This document shows, piece after piece, positions 13,126 through 23,923 of a stretch of 64,000 nt of DNA; within the stretch, counting starts at the first letter, position 1; each line of letters begins with the position of its first letter. The DNA is taken from positions 54,847,302-54,911,301 of the forward strand of contig OU015493.1 of assembly GCA_907164885.2 (NCBI GenBank). The letters run 5' to 3'. The stretch comes from Dolomedes plantarius (lineage: Eukaryota > Arthropoda > Arachnida > Araneae > Dolomedidae). Both the position numbers and the translations under genes were made by a program. The notes under the pieces are model-generated. The model did not search any database, was not told where the DNA came from, and saw only the letters and a program-made list of their open reading frames with translations.

Positions 13126-14229
13126 TGTTAACTTTGTTAGTTTGAGCTATAAGAAGGTTAGCTTGGTAAATAGAATAGCTTAATTTTTAGATGTTCCCCA
13201 ATACGTGGGAGGTCTCTGAAGTTTTGCCCTGCACCAATTTTGGTGTTCTTGGAATAGCATCTGTAAATCGCCACCTGTTTCTTTATTGCCTGGGAACCCT
13301 CTTAAAATTAGTTACGTTTCCTAGGAAACGCTAGCTCTGTTTTCAGTATAACTGGATTTTTATAGTATTACCGCCCTTTTTAAAAAGGACCAGATATTTC
13401 CCCTTCCTTGGAGGTAGGCTAATTGCTGCTTAAATCGCTGTTTTGGACAATGTGTGTGTAGACCTAGCGTCTCCGTTTTCCCCGATAAGATCTTTCGGCG
13501 AGTTTTGTGTTAGCTGCGTGGGAAAACTTTATTCTTTCTCTCTGGTAAGGGAGCTACGTCCAAACAAATTAGGCGAACTTTTTACGTCAGCTTTGGCTAG
13601 GCCAAGCAGCTGTCTGCGCTCCGCTTTCTCTCCTACTTGGCGTAGGTTTAGGTACTTTTTGGCGGTGAATCGCCAAAAAGCGATTCACCGCCAAAAAGTA
13701 AATTTTTTTTCTACCGGGTTTTTCTTCCACCGCCAATTTTTCTTCTACCGGGTACTGCCCGACTCGCGCTTCATCTCGGAGGCGTTCTCGTCCGGTCGTT
13801 CGCGGCTTCCTTCTCTGCTGTGTTTCCCTTGGCGATAATTTAATTTTGTTGCAACCCTTGCTTCTCTTCTAAACTCCTGTCCAGAGGTAAAAATAAGATA
13901 GTTCAGTGAGCCTTTTCTTTAGAGAGAGAAGTGTCTGTTATACATTTGCGTTTAAGCACCCCATCAGTTGTTGGTCCTGCCAATGCTGCATCGGGGGGCT
14001 ATTTTTTATATGTTAATGATGTCATGTTAGCCATATAGTCTTCAGACTTCAGACCTGAACAATAATTTTTTTTGTTAAGCTCAAGTTGACCCGAGCTCAT
14101 CTTTTACTTTGTATATAGTAGTTCACTTGCATTCAAGACGGGCTCCCTGTTCGCTGATACAGAATAAAGAATTTTTTTTATTTTAAAAAAAGCCTTGGCA
14201 GATTATTTAGTCCATCAGTTACTTTACGC
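13126..14229. other. GC-richer block bounded by 9-bp direct repeats; candidate solo LTR or retrocopy
   Basis: This 1.1-kb stretch is distinctly less AT-rich than its surroundings. ATTCCTTAA occurs just before it (13117-13125) and at its end (14230-14238). Near the right end TATATAGTAG is followed 50 bases on by AATAAA (about 14163) and an A/T-rich run, as in an LTR with its own promoter and poly(A) signal, or in a processed transcript. A frame at 13443-13838 is open but matches no family known to me. A hairpin lies inside. Confidence 0.3.
13653..13700. repeat. Perfect inverted repeat, 20-bp arms, 8-base loop
   Basis: The arm TACTTTTTGGCGGTGAATCG (13653-13672) is followed by the loop CCAAAAAG and the exact reverse complement (13681-13700). 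It could form a stable cruciform or RNA hairpin. Partial copies of the arm words (CACCGCCAA, TTTTTCTTC-ACCGGG) recur just downstream to 13760. Confidence 0.95.
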
Positions 14230-14238
14230 ATTCCTTAA

Positions 14239-14674
14239 GATGTTGACAGTACTCACTTGTGGTTATTGTGGACAGCCAATGCCATTACGATCCTGTTTCA
14301 ATTAGGCCGAAATGTACTCTGTATTATTTTACGAGGGTCTGAAAAAAGATTCTTCTAGCACCGTTGCCATTTTTTTGACGGCAGTTCATTAGGACAGCTA
14401 CACTACTGACCTAGTGTCTACTATTCTGCAGAACGGTTTCCAGTATTTGAACTCTTCCTATTCTTCCGAACTTTTGTTGGTCATCAACTCCTCCTGATAG
14501 TCTTCAATTCTTCAAGAATTCCACAATACTTTTTGTTGCCTCAACTTCAGAGACTAATTGGTATCCTCTTCCTTCCACCACCACAATCTCTCCGTTACAG
14601 ATGGTGCCTTTTCTTCAATAAAACTGATTCGTGACACTTCAAGTTTTGCTTCGTTACAACTATAATACTAATTT
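14239..14674. other. No gene seen
   Basis: A moderately pyrimidine-rich stretch between the GC-richer block and the minisatellite. No recognisable feature. Confidence 0.45.
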
Positions 14675-15080
14675 AACACAAAACTGGATTATAAACGGCA
14701 TTTTTAGTTTCCCAAATTTATTCAGCGACCTCGAAAACTTTGGATTGGACATTACTCTCAGTCATTTTGGACAATTTATTTTGACCCCTTCTCCCCCGAA
14801 ATGCAGATGGGGATGAACTTGAACATAAACGGCATCGAAAGTGTTACTATTCATCTCAGCGGCCTCGAAAACTATGGTTTCAAAACTACTCTTGGTCATT
14901 TTGGACATTTTATTCCCCCCTTCTTTTCCCCCTCATCCTAATACTGATGGGGGTTTGAACTTGGCACTTAAACAGCATCGGGTGAGTCACTATTCATCTC
15001 AGCGACCCCGAAAACTATGGATTCGACACCACTCACGGTCGTTTTCAATTTTTTTACCCCCTCCCCCTTCTCCCTAGGGG
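14675..15080. repeat. Three-copy minisatellite, about 135-bp unit
   Basis: Copies at about 14675-14811, 14812-14954 and 14955-15080 share TAAACGGCAT, ATTCATCTCAGCG, CTCGAAAACTATGG, GGTCATTTTGGACA and a C-rich run (CCCCTTCTCCCC) followed by GATGGGG. Copies differ by point changes and small indels. The array ends at the start of a broken pogo-type transposase, so it is probably part of that element. Confidence 0.8.
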
Positions 15081-15084
15081 TGTC

Positions 15085-15729
15085 TTGCTAGAGATGGAGT
15101 CGGTATTTCACGGTCTCAGTCGACAAGATATGAGGAAATTGGCGTTCCAATTGGCTGAATGCAATAATATCTCCCACACTTCCATAAACGAAGCAGCAGG
15201 GAGAGACTGGCTAAACCGATGCCTCACTCGTCAGACAAATTTTGATCACAAAACCTACAGGGACGTCATATGCACGTGCAGAAGGATTCACACGTGAGCA
15301 GTTGGCTGGGTTATTTTTATTTGCTGGAAGGCTTGTGTTCTGGGAATCATTTCCAGAATCTTCAATGTAGATGAGATTGGTTTAAGTGTGGTTCAGTCAG
15401 AAGTTTCCCAAGTCATCGGGTTGAAGAGAAAACGTTAGGTGGGAACTCTGACTACATCTGAACGTGGTTCTCTGGTAACTGTGGTTTGCTGCATGAGTAC
15501 TGGGGGAATATATTTTCCACCAATGATGATATTTCCTCATAAAATCTTAACGGATCAGCTTATGAATGGAGTCCCATCCGGAGCTATTGGAAGAACTCAT
15601 CCCTCTGGATGGATACAAGCCCATATGTTCACAGAGATGGTCCAGACCAGCAAGAAGCATCGTGCATCTTCTGTGAAGGTGCATTCAAAGATGACACATG
15701 AGGAGAACTTTGGATTCGGTGTGTTATGA
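15085..15729 (+). pseudogene. pogo/Tigger-type (DDE_1) transposase fragment
   Basis: The fragment begins with MESVFHGLSRQDMRKLAFQL, then NNISHTSINEAAGRDWLN, the region between the CENP-B-like DNA-binding domain and the catalytic core. FTREQLAGLFLF lies in a second frame. The fragment then returns to the first frame with IFNVDEIGLSVVQS, which carries the first catalytic aspartate. It continues with LTTSERGSLVTVVCCMSTGG and GAIGRTHPSGWIQAHMFTE. In-frame stops lie at 15295-15297 and 15436-15438, with at least two frameshifts. It ends before the second catalytic aspartate. The N-terminal HTH domains and the C-terminus are missing. It would have cut DNA at TA sites when intact. The family is recognised by motif. 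Confidence 0.7.
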
Positions 15730-16167
15730 GCCTACACTGGACTCATTCTGTGTGCACCGGAGCCGAAGCTGAAATTTTTATTTTTTGACTTTTGTCTCCA
15801 AAATTGAAGTTTTTTATATAGATAATATTTGATGATCGAGCTGTTTAATAATATATTATCTTTCTTTCACTTTTCCATTTGAAAACTTTTCTCTTTTTTG
15901 TTTCCAACTGTTTAATAAATAGATCAATGATTTTTTGGGTAAAATAGGTGGGGGTCCATATTACCCTCCACTTTGGGTCACCTGCAAGTTTTGACTTTTT
16001 TCACTTATGTCATTGTATACATCTTAAAATTTGATTTAACGGCAAATACACTTAAGGATGTTTAGAGGATGAGTTATGGAAGAGGTCAGAGCCCCGAAAT
16101 ATGAAAATCAGTCTTTGGTATGACCACAGTGAGCCAAAAACAAAAGGGGGTTCATAATCCCACCTTC
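15730..16167. other. No gene seen
   Basis: AT-rich flank between the pogo-type relic and the microsatellite. Nothing recognisable. Confidence 0.45.
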
Positions 16168-16495
<328 letters not shown>

Positions 16496-16563
16496 GGAAA
16501 TTTGGGGGCCCGAGCCGGATGGACTAACGGCATCTTTGAAAGCAAAAGTAAGGTACAATTTTT

Positions 16564-17775
16564 ATGAGCATTATGAGCATGCTTAGTAATTTAAAAAAAC
16601 AAGAATTGAGGTTAGTCGCTGAAGAGCTTGGCCAGACGGTGCCAGCTGAAGCGAAAGTAGTAGAAATCAAAACTTTGATTGAAAGTTCTGACATTTTCAA
16701 AACCGACCCTGAATTTGTGCGCGGTACTATAAAATCGATCGTGGAGGATGAAAAAGCTAAAACCGCTGAGGAGCAGTCACAAATTGAACTTGAAAAGATA
16801 AAATTAGCCCGACTCGAGAAGGAGATTGAGCTTCAAAAACTAAAACTACAGTCACCTAGTACGAGTGAAATTTCAGATCATTCTGTGCTTAGAGAGTCTG
16901 AACCAGAATCGGATAATTTAGAGACTTTGATTAGAAGTGTCAAAACATTAACACTAGCTGTCCCTGAGAAACCAGAAGCTCTGCATTTGTTTTTCAAATC
17001 ACTAGAAAAAGCTTTTAGTACCAAAAACGTTCCCGTTAAGTTGAAATCAAAATTATTAATTATTCTATTGGGAGAAAAGGGTAATAATGTTCTAGCTTAC
17101 GCTACAGAAAAAGAAATTGCTGATTATGATAATTTAAAAGCGTTAATTTTAAAAGAATTTCAACCAACGCCACGCGATTTTTTAAGTAATTTTAAAAACG
17201 CGGTGAGAAATCCTAATGAATCGCACGTTCAATTCTCTTCGCGTTTAAGTTCGACTTTCGATTACTATTGCCAGATAAGGGAAGTTGATAATTTTAAGAA
17301 ATTGTGTCAGCTTATAGTTTCGGACAGATTGTATGAAACATTAGATTTTAAAACTAGGGAGCACATTAGTATTCGGGAGGGTAAAAAATTTTTTAAGCCT
17401 AATGAATTAGGGAGAGAATGTGATTTATATTATTCATCTAGAGGAAAGTCTTTAGCCGAGGTCAATAATACGCGACTGGATAATACAGTAAACAAAAGGT
17501 CTAGCTTTAACAAAAACTATTCTAAAAAAACACAATATAATTTTAAGGAATCATTGAGTAACCCTGTCGAGCGAATTTCCGAAAGAATCTATTATGTTTG
17601 TGGTGATAGAGGGGAATCATTTCATTTCGCGCGAAATTGTCCTAAACGTTTTGAAAAAAGTGGAAATCCATATAATAAACGGGAAAATATAGCATCAGGA
17701 CTGAAAAGTAAATCGGATAGTACGGCCAAGAACGAGCTAGAATATATTGATTTTATCGTGGATGGGAAAAAGTGA
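16564..17775 (+). CDS. gypsy gag polyprotein
   Basis: This 403-residue frame is open and complete. Gag packages the element's RNA and assembles its particle in the cytoplasm. Residues about 60-100 are highly charged and helical, likely coiled-coil. About 120-300 correspond to the retrotransposon gag core (for example KLLIILLGEKGNN, LKALILKEFQP and VQFSSRLSSTFDYY). Residues 343-359 hold a single CCHC-type knuckle that has decayed: YYVCGDRGESFHFARNC has Tyr where the first Cys should be and three extra residues before the His. It ends 25 bases into the region where the protease frame is already open, one base back. Probably no longer fully functional. Confidence 0.8.
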   Translation: MSIMSMLSNLKKQELRLVAEELGQTVPAEAKVVEIKTLIESSDIFKTDPEFVRGTIKSIVEDEKAKTAEEQSQIELEKIKLARLEKEIELQKLKLQSPSTSEISDHSVLRESEPESDNLETLIRSVKTLTLAVPEKPEALHLFFKSLEKAFSTKNVPVKLKSKLLIILLGEKGNNVLAYATEKEIADYDNLKALILKEFQPTPRDFLSNFKNAVRNPNESHVQFSSRLSSTFDYYCQIREVDNFKKLCQLIVSDRLYETLDFKTREHISIREGKKFFKPNELGRECDLYYSSRGKSLAEVNNTRLDNTVNKRSSFNKNYSKKTQYNFKESLSNPVERISERIYYVCGDRGESFHFARNCPKRFEKSGNPYNKRENIASGLKSKSDSTAKNELEYIDFIVDGKK

Positions 17776-20716
17776 AATGTTTGAAGGATTCTGGAAGTGA
17801 GCTTATTGTTTTGAGAAAATCGCTCTTTCCTGATAAACATTCTACTGGAGAATTGCAAATCCAAAGTTGTTTCGGCCACGTGATCAACGCTGACACGGCG
17901 ACTTTTCAGTTTGCTTTATGCTAGGGTGACGAGCGGGTTGACCTTGAAGCGGTGATCTGTTCCGAACTTATAGTGGAGGGAATATTTCCACCTAAATGTT
18001 TACAATTACTCAATAACTCCTGTGTAGGTAACACTGTAGCTTCGGGAAGCAGCAATAATTTTTTGCCTGTCTCGAGAAACTTTTTGTTTCTTATTTCAGC
18101 AGCTGTAGATCAGAGCGAGATGGATTTAACAGACATTGTTGATAAGGGATTGCGTAATACTATTTCTGGTTTGATTAAAGAGTACACACCGCAGAAAAAG
18201 CCACGTGGCACAGATTTAAAAATGAATATCTTATTAAAAGATGACATACCTGTTTCTCGATAAAGGAGAATTCCTTTTGCAGAACAAAAAATTGTCGATA
18301 AACAGATAGATGAATGGTTAAGGGATGGGATTATTAAACCTTCCTGTTCGGACTATTCTTCGCCTATCGTTTTGTGTAAAAAACGGGATGGAACTTCGCG
18401 GTTATGCGTGGATTTCAGGAAGTTAAATAAGAAAGTAGTTAAAGATTCATTCCCAATGGCTCAAGTGGAGGAAGTTTTAGATCATTTGGGTAAAGCAAAG
18501 GTCTTCTCAACGTTAGACTTGAAAAACGGTCTTTTTCATGTTCCCGTGCAGGAACAATACACGAAATATTTGGCTTTTATTACTCATGCTGGTCTTTACG
18601 AATTTTTGAAAGCTCCTTTTGGTTTGTCAACCTCCCCAAGTGTATTTCAGAGATTCATTTACAATGTGTTTAGGGAATTAATGCGGGATAACACTGTTGT
18701 TGTGTATATGGATGACTTCATTATACCGGCACGTACTGAAGAAGAGGTTTTAGAGAAGTTGAAACGCGTTTTAGGAGTAGCCAAGGAGTACGGTTTGGAA
18801 ATAAATTTTTAAAAATGTCAGTTTTTAAAAAGAAAAATAGAATTTCTCGGGTATATTATTGAGGATGGTGCAATTCGTCCCTCCCCTGATAAAACTTTGG
18901 CGGTTCAAAATTTTCCAGAGCCCAAAACCTTAAAGCAAATTCAGAGCTTCTTGGGTCTGACGGGGTACTTCAGAAAATTTATTGCCAACTACTCTAAGAT
19001 TGCCAAACCCTTGACTGACCTCCTTCGTGACGGGGTAGAATTCAAATTCGGAATTGAACAAAATGAAGCATTTAACAGACTGAAGGAACTTTTGTCGACA
19101 AGCCCTGTTCTTCACATTTTCAAACAAAGTGCCCTACTAGAGTTGCATACGGACGCAAGCAGCCATGGCTTCGGGGCCGTGTTGCTCCAAAAATCTGGTG
19201 ATGGACAATTACACCCCATACACTTCATGAGCAAAACAACGACCCCCCAACAAGAAAAGCTATGCAGTTATGAACTTGAAGTTTTAGCTATAGTACAAGC
19301 TCTAAAAAAATTCAGGAACTATCTCCTGGGGTCCAAAATCAAAATTATTACAGACTGTGATGCTTTTCAGAAGACTATGTTAAAAAAAGACCTAACCCCC
19401 AAGGTGGCGAGATGGGCTTTACTTCTTGAAGAGTTTGAATACGAAGTCGTTCACAGAACTGGGCAGCAAATGAAGCACGTTGACGCGCTGAGTAGAAACG
19501 CGGTCATGATGATTACTCGTTCTCAGGAAGAAGTTACCGCTAAAATTGCAGCTGCGCAAAATAGTGATGAGCGCTCCAGTTGTTAAAATCCTTAGTCGAG
19601 CAAGGACTCAAGGAAGACTACACGGTAAAAAACGGTGTACTATACAAGTACGAGAATGGCCGTGAAGTACTTGTGATCCCCGAAGCGTTGGAGCTAGAAA
19701 TCATCCGATGTATCCATAGCAAGGGATATTTCGCAGTGTCTAAAACGGAAGATCTGCTGAAGATGGAATTTTATATTCCTAGTCCCAGAAAACGAATCGA
19801 ACAAGTCATTGCAAATTGTGTAGAGTGCATATTGTGTAACAGAAAACGAGGGAAGGGCGAAGGTTTGCTGAACCCTATACCAAAAGAAAGTATTCCGTTG
19901 AGCACTCTTCATTTAGATTTTATTGGACCTTTACCGTCAACAAATAAGAGCTATAATCATATCTTGTCCGTTGTTGATGCATTTACAAAATTCGTCTGGC
20001 TTTACCCAGTAAAGTCTACATCAACCCAAGATGCCTTGCAGAAGTTGAGATTGCAACAAGCGATTTTCGGAAATCCTTCGAGGGTAATAACAGATAGAGG
20101 TGCGGCTTTCACCTCCAAGGACTTTGAAGACTACTGTGCGCAAGAGAAAATTCGACACGTATTTACAACTACCTGCATTCCACGGGTAAATGGACAGGTG
20201 GAGAGAATTCATTTGACTTTGATCCCAGTCCTAGCCAAATTGTCTATTGAAGATCCTACCAAAAGGTACAAGCATGTCGCAGATGTCCAGCGGATCTTAA
20301 ATAGCACGACGTGCAGAAGCACAAAGAATTCACCCTTTGAGATCCTCACCGGTGTAAAAATGAGAAATCGAGAGGATCTGAAGATCGTAGAAATTCCCGA
20401 AGAAGAAGAAACGAACTGTCTGATGAAGGACAGAGAAGATATAAGAGAAGAGGCTAGAAAGAACATTCTAAGAATACAGGAATAGAACAGAAAAACGTAT
20501 AATAGAAAAAGAAAAAAGGCGCAGGTGTACAACGTTAATGACGCACGCAGTTTGCAAGCGGTCTAAAGCTAAGACCAAAGTTCTTTGGACCATACCGAGT
20601 AACAACAAAAAAGGGCAACGATCGGTACGAAGTGGAAAAAGTAGGACAACATGAAGGTCCCGGTTGCACCTCCACAGCAGCTGACCACATGAAGCCCTGG
20701 TCGGTTCCAGCTTAAA
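17760..20716 (+). pseudogene. gypsy pol: protease, reverse transcriptase, RNase H, integrase
   Basis: Pol lies in the -1 frame relative to gag, and the two overlap near GGGAAAAAGTGA. Motifs in order: protease DSGSE at about 17787; reverse transcriptase DFRKLNKK and YMDD (18705-18716); RNase H HTDAS, YELE and TDCDAF with HVDALSR; integrase zinc region (CVECILC, but the second His of the HHCC motif replaced in KGYFAVSKT); integrase catalytic Asp in HLDFIGP (about 19916), Asp in TDRGAAF (20093), Glu in GQVER (20201). A C-terminal GPYRV...TAADHMKPW module lies at about 20560-20715. Breaks: stops at 17922-17924, 18261-18263, 18810-18812 and 20483-20485; frameshifts near 19580 and between 20485 and 20560. 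The catalytic residues themselves are intact, but no full-length enzyme can be made. Confidence 0.85.
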
Positions 20717-20852
20717 ACTGTGCAGATTCTGAACACTCCATTTTCTTTTCCTTTTTTTTACTTTGTATTGTTATTTTTCAGAGACTTTCAAGATCCATAG
20801 TTTGATGTTGACTGTCGTTTTCGAGGCCGAAAACGGGAGTCAGGATGCAGAA

Positions 20853-21075
20853 TATGGGAGCGAGTTACTTTAATCTAGAGGGCCCTCCCACCACTTCCTG
20901 TTTGAAGACGAAATACGGCAGTTGGAAGTACGCTCTCGTGGAGGAGAGATCGCTTTGCTCGAGTAGGAGCTAAGAAACCTAATTTCATTATATATGTTTA
21001 AGTGCCTTGTGTAGTGATAAAATAAACCCTGTGAGTGTGTATGAAGGCGTCATTCCTCAGTTCCTTCACACCCCA
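20853..21075 (+). repeat. 3' LTR of the gypsy element (final CA displaced to 22521-22522)
   Basis: Near-identical to the 5' LTR. It starts TATGGGAG (one change from TGTGGGAG) and runs to CACACCCCA. Its last two bases, CA, lie beyond the inserted solo LTR, after the duplicated CCCCA at 22516-22520. Confidence 0.88.
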
Positions 21076-22515
21076 TGTAATAACACAGGGTCGTGACCTG
21101 TTGCTATTAACTACGGCTGAAATCGTATCTCGTACACTGATTGTAAGTTCGCCAATAGGGCGGTAATTAATTAATTAAATAGATGGGCCCAACTCTCAAG
21201 AATGATACTGAATATACATATATACACTTTATTTATACATATTTAAATACATTCAAACTTGTAACACTTAGCAAACGCTGAAACATTAGTAATGCTAGGA
21301 ATTTACATATATATATATATATATATATAATCTTATCCGATCACTATATTTTAAATCATACGATGTCGCCGGCCCTGGCGGGTTATAGGCGATGATGTAA
21401 AGAGTCGGTATGCGAATTGATATAATACAAAATGCTCACCCATTTGTCGCAGCCGTCTACATCGAGTTCACCGATAACGCTGGTCCATAGTAGTACACAA
21501 AGTTCACACAGTGTTCACAGAGTTCGTGGATACAGTTTGTTCACTGTAGCGTCGCGGTGTATCCTCGTCCTATTAATCCAGTTCTCTCTATTGGGACTGA
21601 AGAGTTCGGGGTCCTTTCATGTCGAAGGTCACTTATGAAGACTCCTCGTACGTTACTCAGCACAGGTAGCTTTTCTTACACTATGCGGGTCGGTCAGCAT
21701 TGGTGGGCGGTCAATGTTGCTCAGCATAGGTGCCTTCTCTTCCGATATGCGGGTCGATCAGCACTGATGGGTGGTCGTCTGGGTGTCCAACTCGCTAAGC
21801 GACGGTGCGTATCTCTCTGGTATCGGCTTAAACTTAATGGTAGTGTCGTCTCTTCTCCATCGGCACTACGTTGACATCTATGGGCAATCGCTACTTCTGC
21901 AACTTCTCGTCGCTGATTATTCTATTTCGCGTCCGGAGCTAACGCTGTTCGATCCGTACATATTATGTAGTTGCGTAGGACCGGCGTCTTTCTTCTAATA
22001 TTATACAGTGGGTCTCTTCTCAGCCCTGTGGCAGCTTATTTTTTGTTGAGTTTCGTAAGTTAGGGCTCTCGTCGGCCCGTTGGCAGCTTACTGTATTATC
22101 ATCTCTTTTTTTTAATGGCGCTCTCTCTACAAATGTGTCATCATCTTGTATATATTCTTCTCCATCCTCGTCTCATTGGTTCTCGCTTCCTCGGTCCCTA
22201 TTCGCTCGCCACTCACTTGTTTATAGAGGGGGCGGATGCGATTAGCTCTCATAGGTTATTCTTGCCTCTTGCCTTTCGCAATTACATAAGTTCTGGCGCC
22301 GCTTATGTCTGGTAAAACTTCCCATCAGACGGCCCCACCTGCTCGACCTCCGACCTCAGATATACGGCCGTTGACAACTTAATTTCTACGTTATTTATGG
22401 TACCGTAAATCTGGCGTTATAAAAATGTCGGGACTGTAAATTTGCTTGTCCACGCAAGCTGGGTGGCACCTTAACAATTTAGGTTTCTGTTGTTTTCACA
22501 TTCCGACTCTTTACA
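21076..22515 (-). mobile_element. Solo LTR inserted into the gypsy 3' LTR
   Basis: The block runs from TGTAATAACAC to CTCTTTACA, with TG...CA ends and TGTAA/TTACA short inverted termini. It is flanked by a perfect 5-bp duplication CCCCA at 21071-21075 and 22516-22520. Removing it restores the expected CCCCACA end of the gypsy LTR, which confirms the boundaries independently. It is 1440 bp and visibly less AT-rich than its surroundings. On the minus strand there is a TATA-like CTCTATAAACAAG near 22225 and an AATAAA near 21230, so the LTR is most likely in minus orientation. Short open frames inside resemble nothing and are not called. The parent family (BEL/Pao or gypsy) is not determinable. 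Confidence 0.75.
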
Positions 22516-22518
22516 CCC

Positions 22519-22520
<2 letters not shown>

Positions 22521-22562
<42 letters not shown>
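22521..22562. repeat. (CA)n-(TA)n microsatellite
   Basis: CA repeats followed by TA repeats between the gypsy terminus and the mariner element. Confidence 0.95.
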
Positions 22563-22567
<5 letters not shown>

Positions 22568-23863
22568 GCTGTTCGCACATTTTTAGACGATTTTGGTAAG
22601 CGGTAATAAAAATTCGTTTGCTGCAAAAGAAATAATTGCAATTGTACTAAGTTTTTAAAAGTCAAAATTATCGTCTACGGCTTGAAAGTTTTGTTTTTAT
22701 TCAAAATGGCGTTTTTAACAAAGCAGTGGTTCGAAGGCTACATTTATGCTCTTTCCGAAGAGAAATATGCATACTCCGTTATCCAAAAACGATGTGAGAG
22801 TCATGGTTTTGTGATATCTAAAGCGTCGATAGGAAATATCGTCAACAAGAAAAGAAAAAAACGTCAAATTGGAGCCTCAAGTGGGACAATAATTCCAAAC
22901 AAGTATCCAAGGAAAAAACGGACATATTCGACTATTGCAAAGGTACGTTGTTTAATATTAAAAGAAAATCCCCCTAGTCAAAGGACAGTTGCAAAATCAT
23001 TAAAATGCTCGGTGTCCACTGTAAACAAAATGATAAACGTTGATTTAAATATTAAGAAAGCGAAAAAACGCAATGTGGATCGTCTTCTTCCAAATCATAT
23101 CACTGAACGCAGGACACGCTGCAGAATTCTATATGAGAAACACTTATCCAAAGAAAAATCGAAAACAACTGTCACAATAGATGAATCATGGGTGTATTTA
23201 AATGATTGCAACAAAAAAAGAGCCATTTATTATCATAAAAGGGGAGAAAAAAATTTAAGTACATGGTTCAAAGAATCGAAAGAAAGTTTTTCTAAGGGAT
23301 TCATGATTGTTGCTGGTTTTTCTTATAATGGCAAGTTAAAAATAAAGAGAGTGGGAAAAAATGTCAAGATTAACTCCAAATACTATCAGGAACATATTTT
23401 ATTGCCAATTTTTCTGAACGAAATACTATCGCTTTACCCACAGTGCCATCAATCTGTGAGACTCCATCAGGACAAAGCTAGCAGTCACACATCAAAATCC
23501 ACTGTAAATTTCCTAAAAGAAATGGAACAAACAACTGGTATCAAGGCCATACCCTTCACTGATATCCCTACTAAATCTCTCGATGTATCATCTATGGATT
23601 TTTGTGCTTTCGGACTTTTAAAATCTGCATTATCCAAACGTCGTCCCAAAACGCTTACAGGACTCTGGAAAGCTGTTCAGGAGGAATGGGATAGAATACC
23701 TCTTCTGACACTTCAAAAGGCATTATTTTCCTGGAAATTGCGGTGTCGAAAGATAGTTCAGAATAAGGGATGTCAAATAGAACATTTAAAACACAAGAAT
23801 TTTATGTAATTTAGTTTTGTGAATACAATATACATCGTCTAAAAAATGTGTGAACAGCCTCTG
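22563..23863 (+). mobile_element. DD41D mariner-family transposon, apparently intact
   Basis: Inverted termini: left GAGGCTGTTCGCACATTTTT (from 22565), right on the minus strand CAGAGGCTGTTCACACATTT (from 23863). The match extends about 30 bases through TTTTTAGACGAT, with small differences. Both ends sit in TA tracts, as expected for TA-target insertion. The single transposase gene between them is uninterrupted. The total of about 1.3 kb is typical of a full-length mariner. Confidence 0.85.
22706..23809 (+). CDS. mariner-type transposase, DD41D
   Basis: The cut-and-paste transposase acts on the flanking inverted repeats. I chose the ATG at 22706 (aaaATGG, strong context, MAFLTKQWFEGYI) over an ATG 24 bases upstream, giving 367 residues. 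Residues 1-110 hold two helix-turn-helix-like parts, ending QRTVAKSLKCSVSTVNKM, with a basic linker KNKRKKR-type stretch between them. Catalytic triad: D159 in VTIDESWVYL, D256 in RLHQDKASSHTS, and D298 in DVSSMDFCAFG. Exactly 41 residues separate the last two acids, the DD41D signature of a Tc1/mariner subgroup that includes rosa-type elements. No stop or frameshift interrupts it, unlike every other transposase in the window. Confidence 0.85.
   Translation: MAFLTKQWFEGYIYALSEEKYAYSVIQKRCESHGFVISKASIGNIVNKKRKKRQIGASSGTIIPNKYPRKKRTYSTIAKVRCLILKENPPSQRTVAKSLKCSVSTVNKMINVDLNIKKAKKRNVDRLLPNHITERRTRCRILYEKHLSKEKSKTTVTIDESWVYLNDCNKKRAIYYHKRGEKNLSTWFKESKESFSKGFMIVAGFSYNGKLKIKRVGKNVKINSKYYQEHILLPIFLNEILSLYPQCHQSVRLHQDKASSHTSKSTVNFLKEMEQTTGIKAIPFTDIPTKSLDVSSMDFCAFGLLKSALSKRRPKTLTGLWKAVQEEWDRIPLLTLQKALFSWKLRCRKIVQNKGCQIEHLKHKNFM

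Positions 23864-23922
<59 letters not shown>
23864..23922. repeat. (TA)n-(GA)n microsatellite
   Basis: TA repeats (to about 23882) followed by GA repeats. Confidence 0.95.

Positions 23923-23923
<1 letters not shown>

Noticed and set aside
13443..13838. 131-residue open frame in the GC-richer block
   Set aside because: It runs through the hairpin, has no family resemblance and no conserved context.
21432..22315. Several plus-strand frames in the solo LTR
   Set aside because: Composition-driven. No domain recognised, and the block is explained as an LTR by its ends and target duplication.
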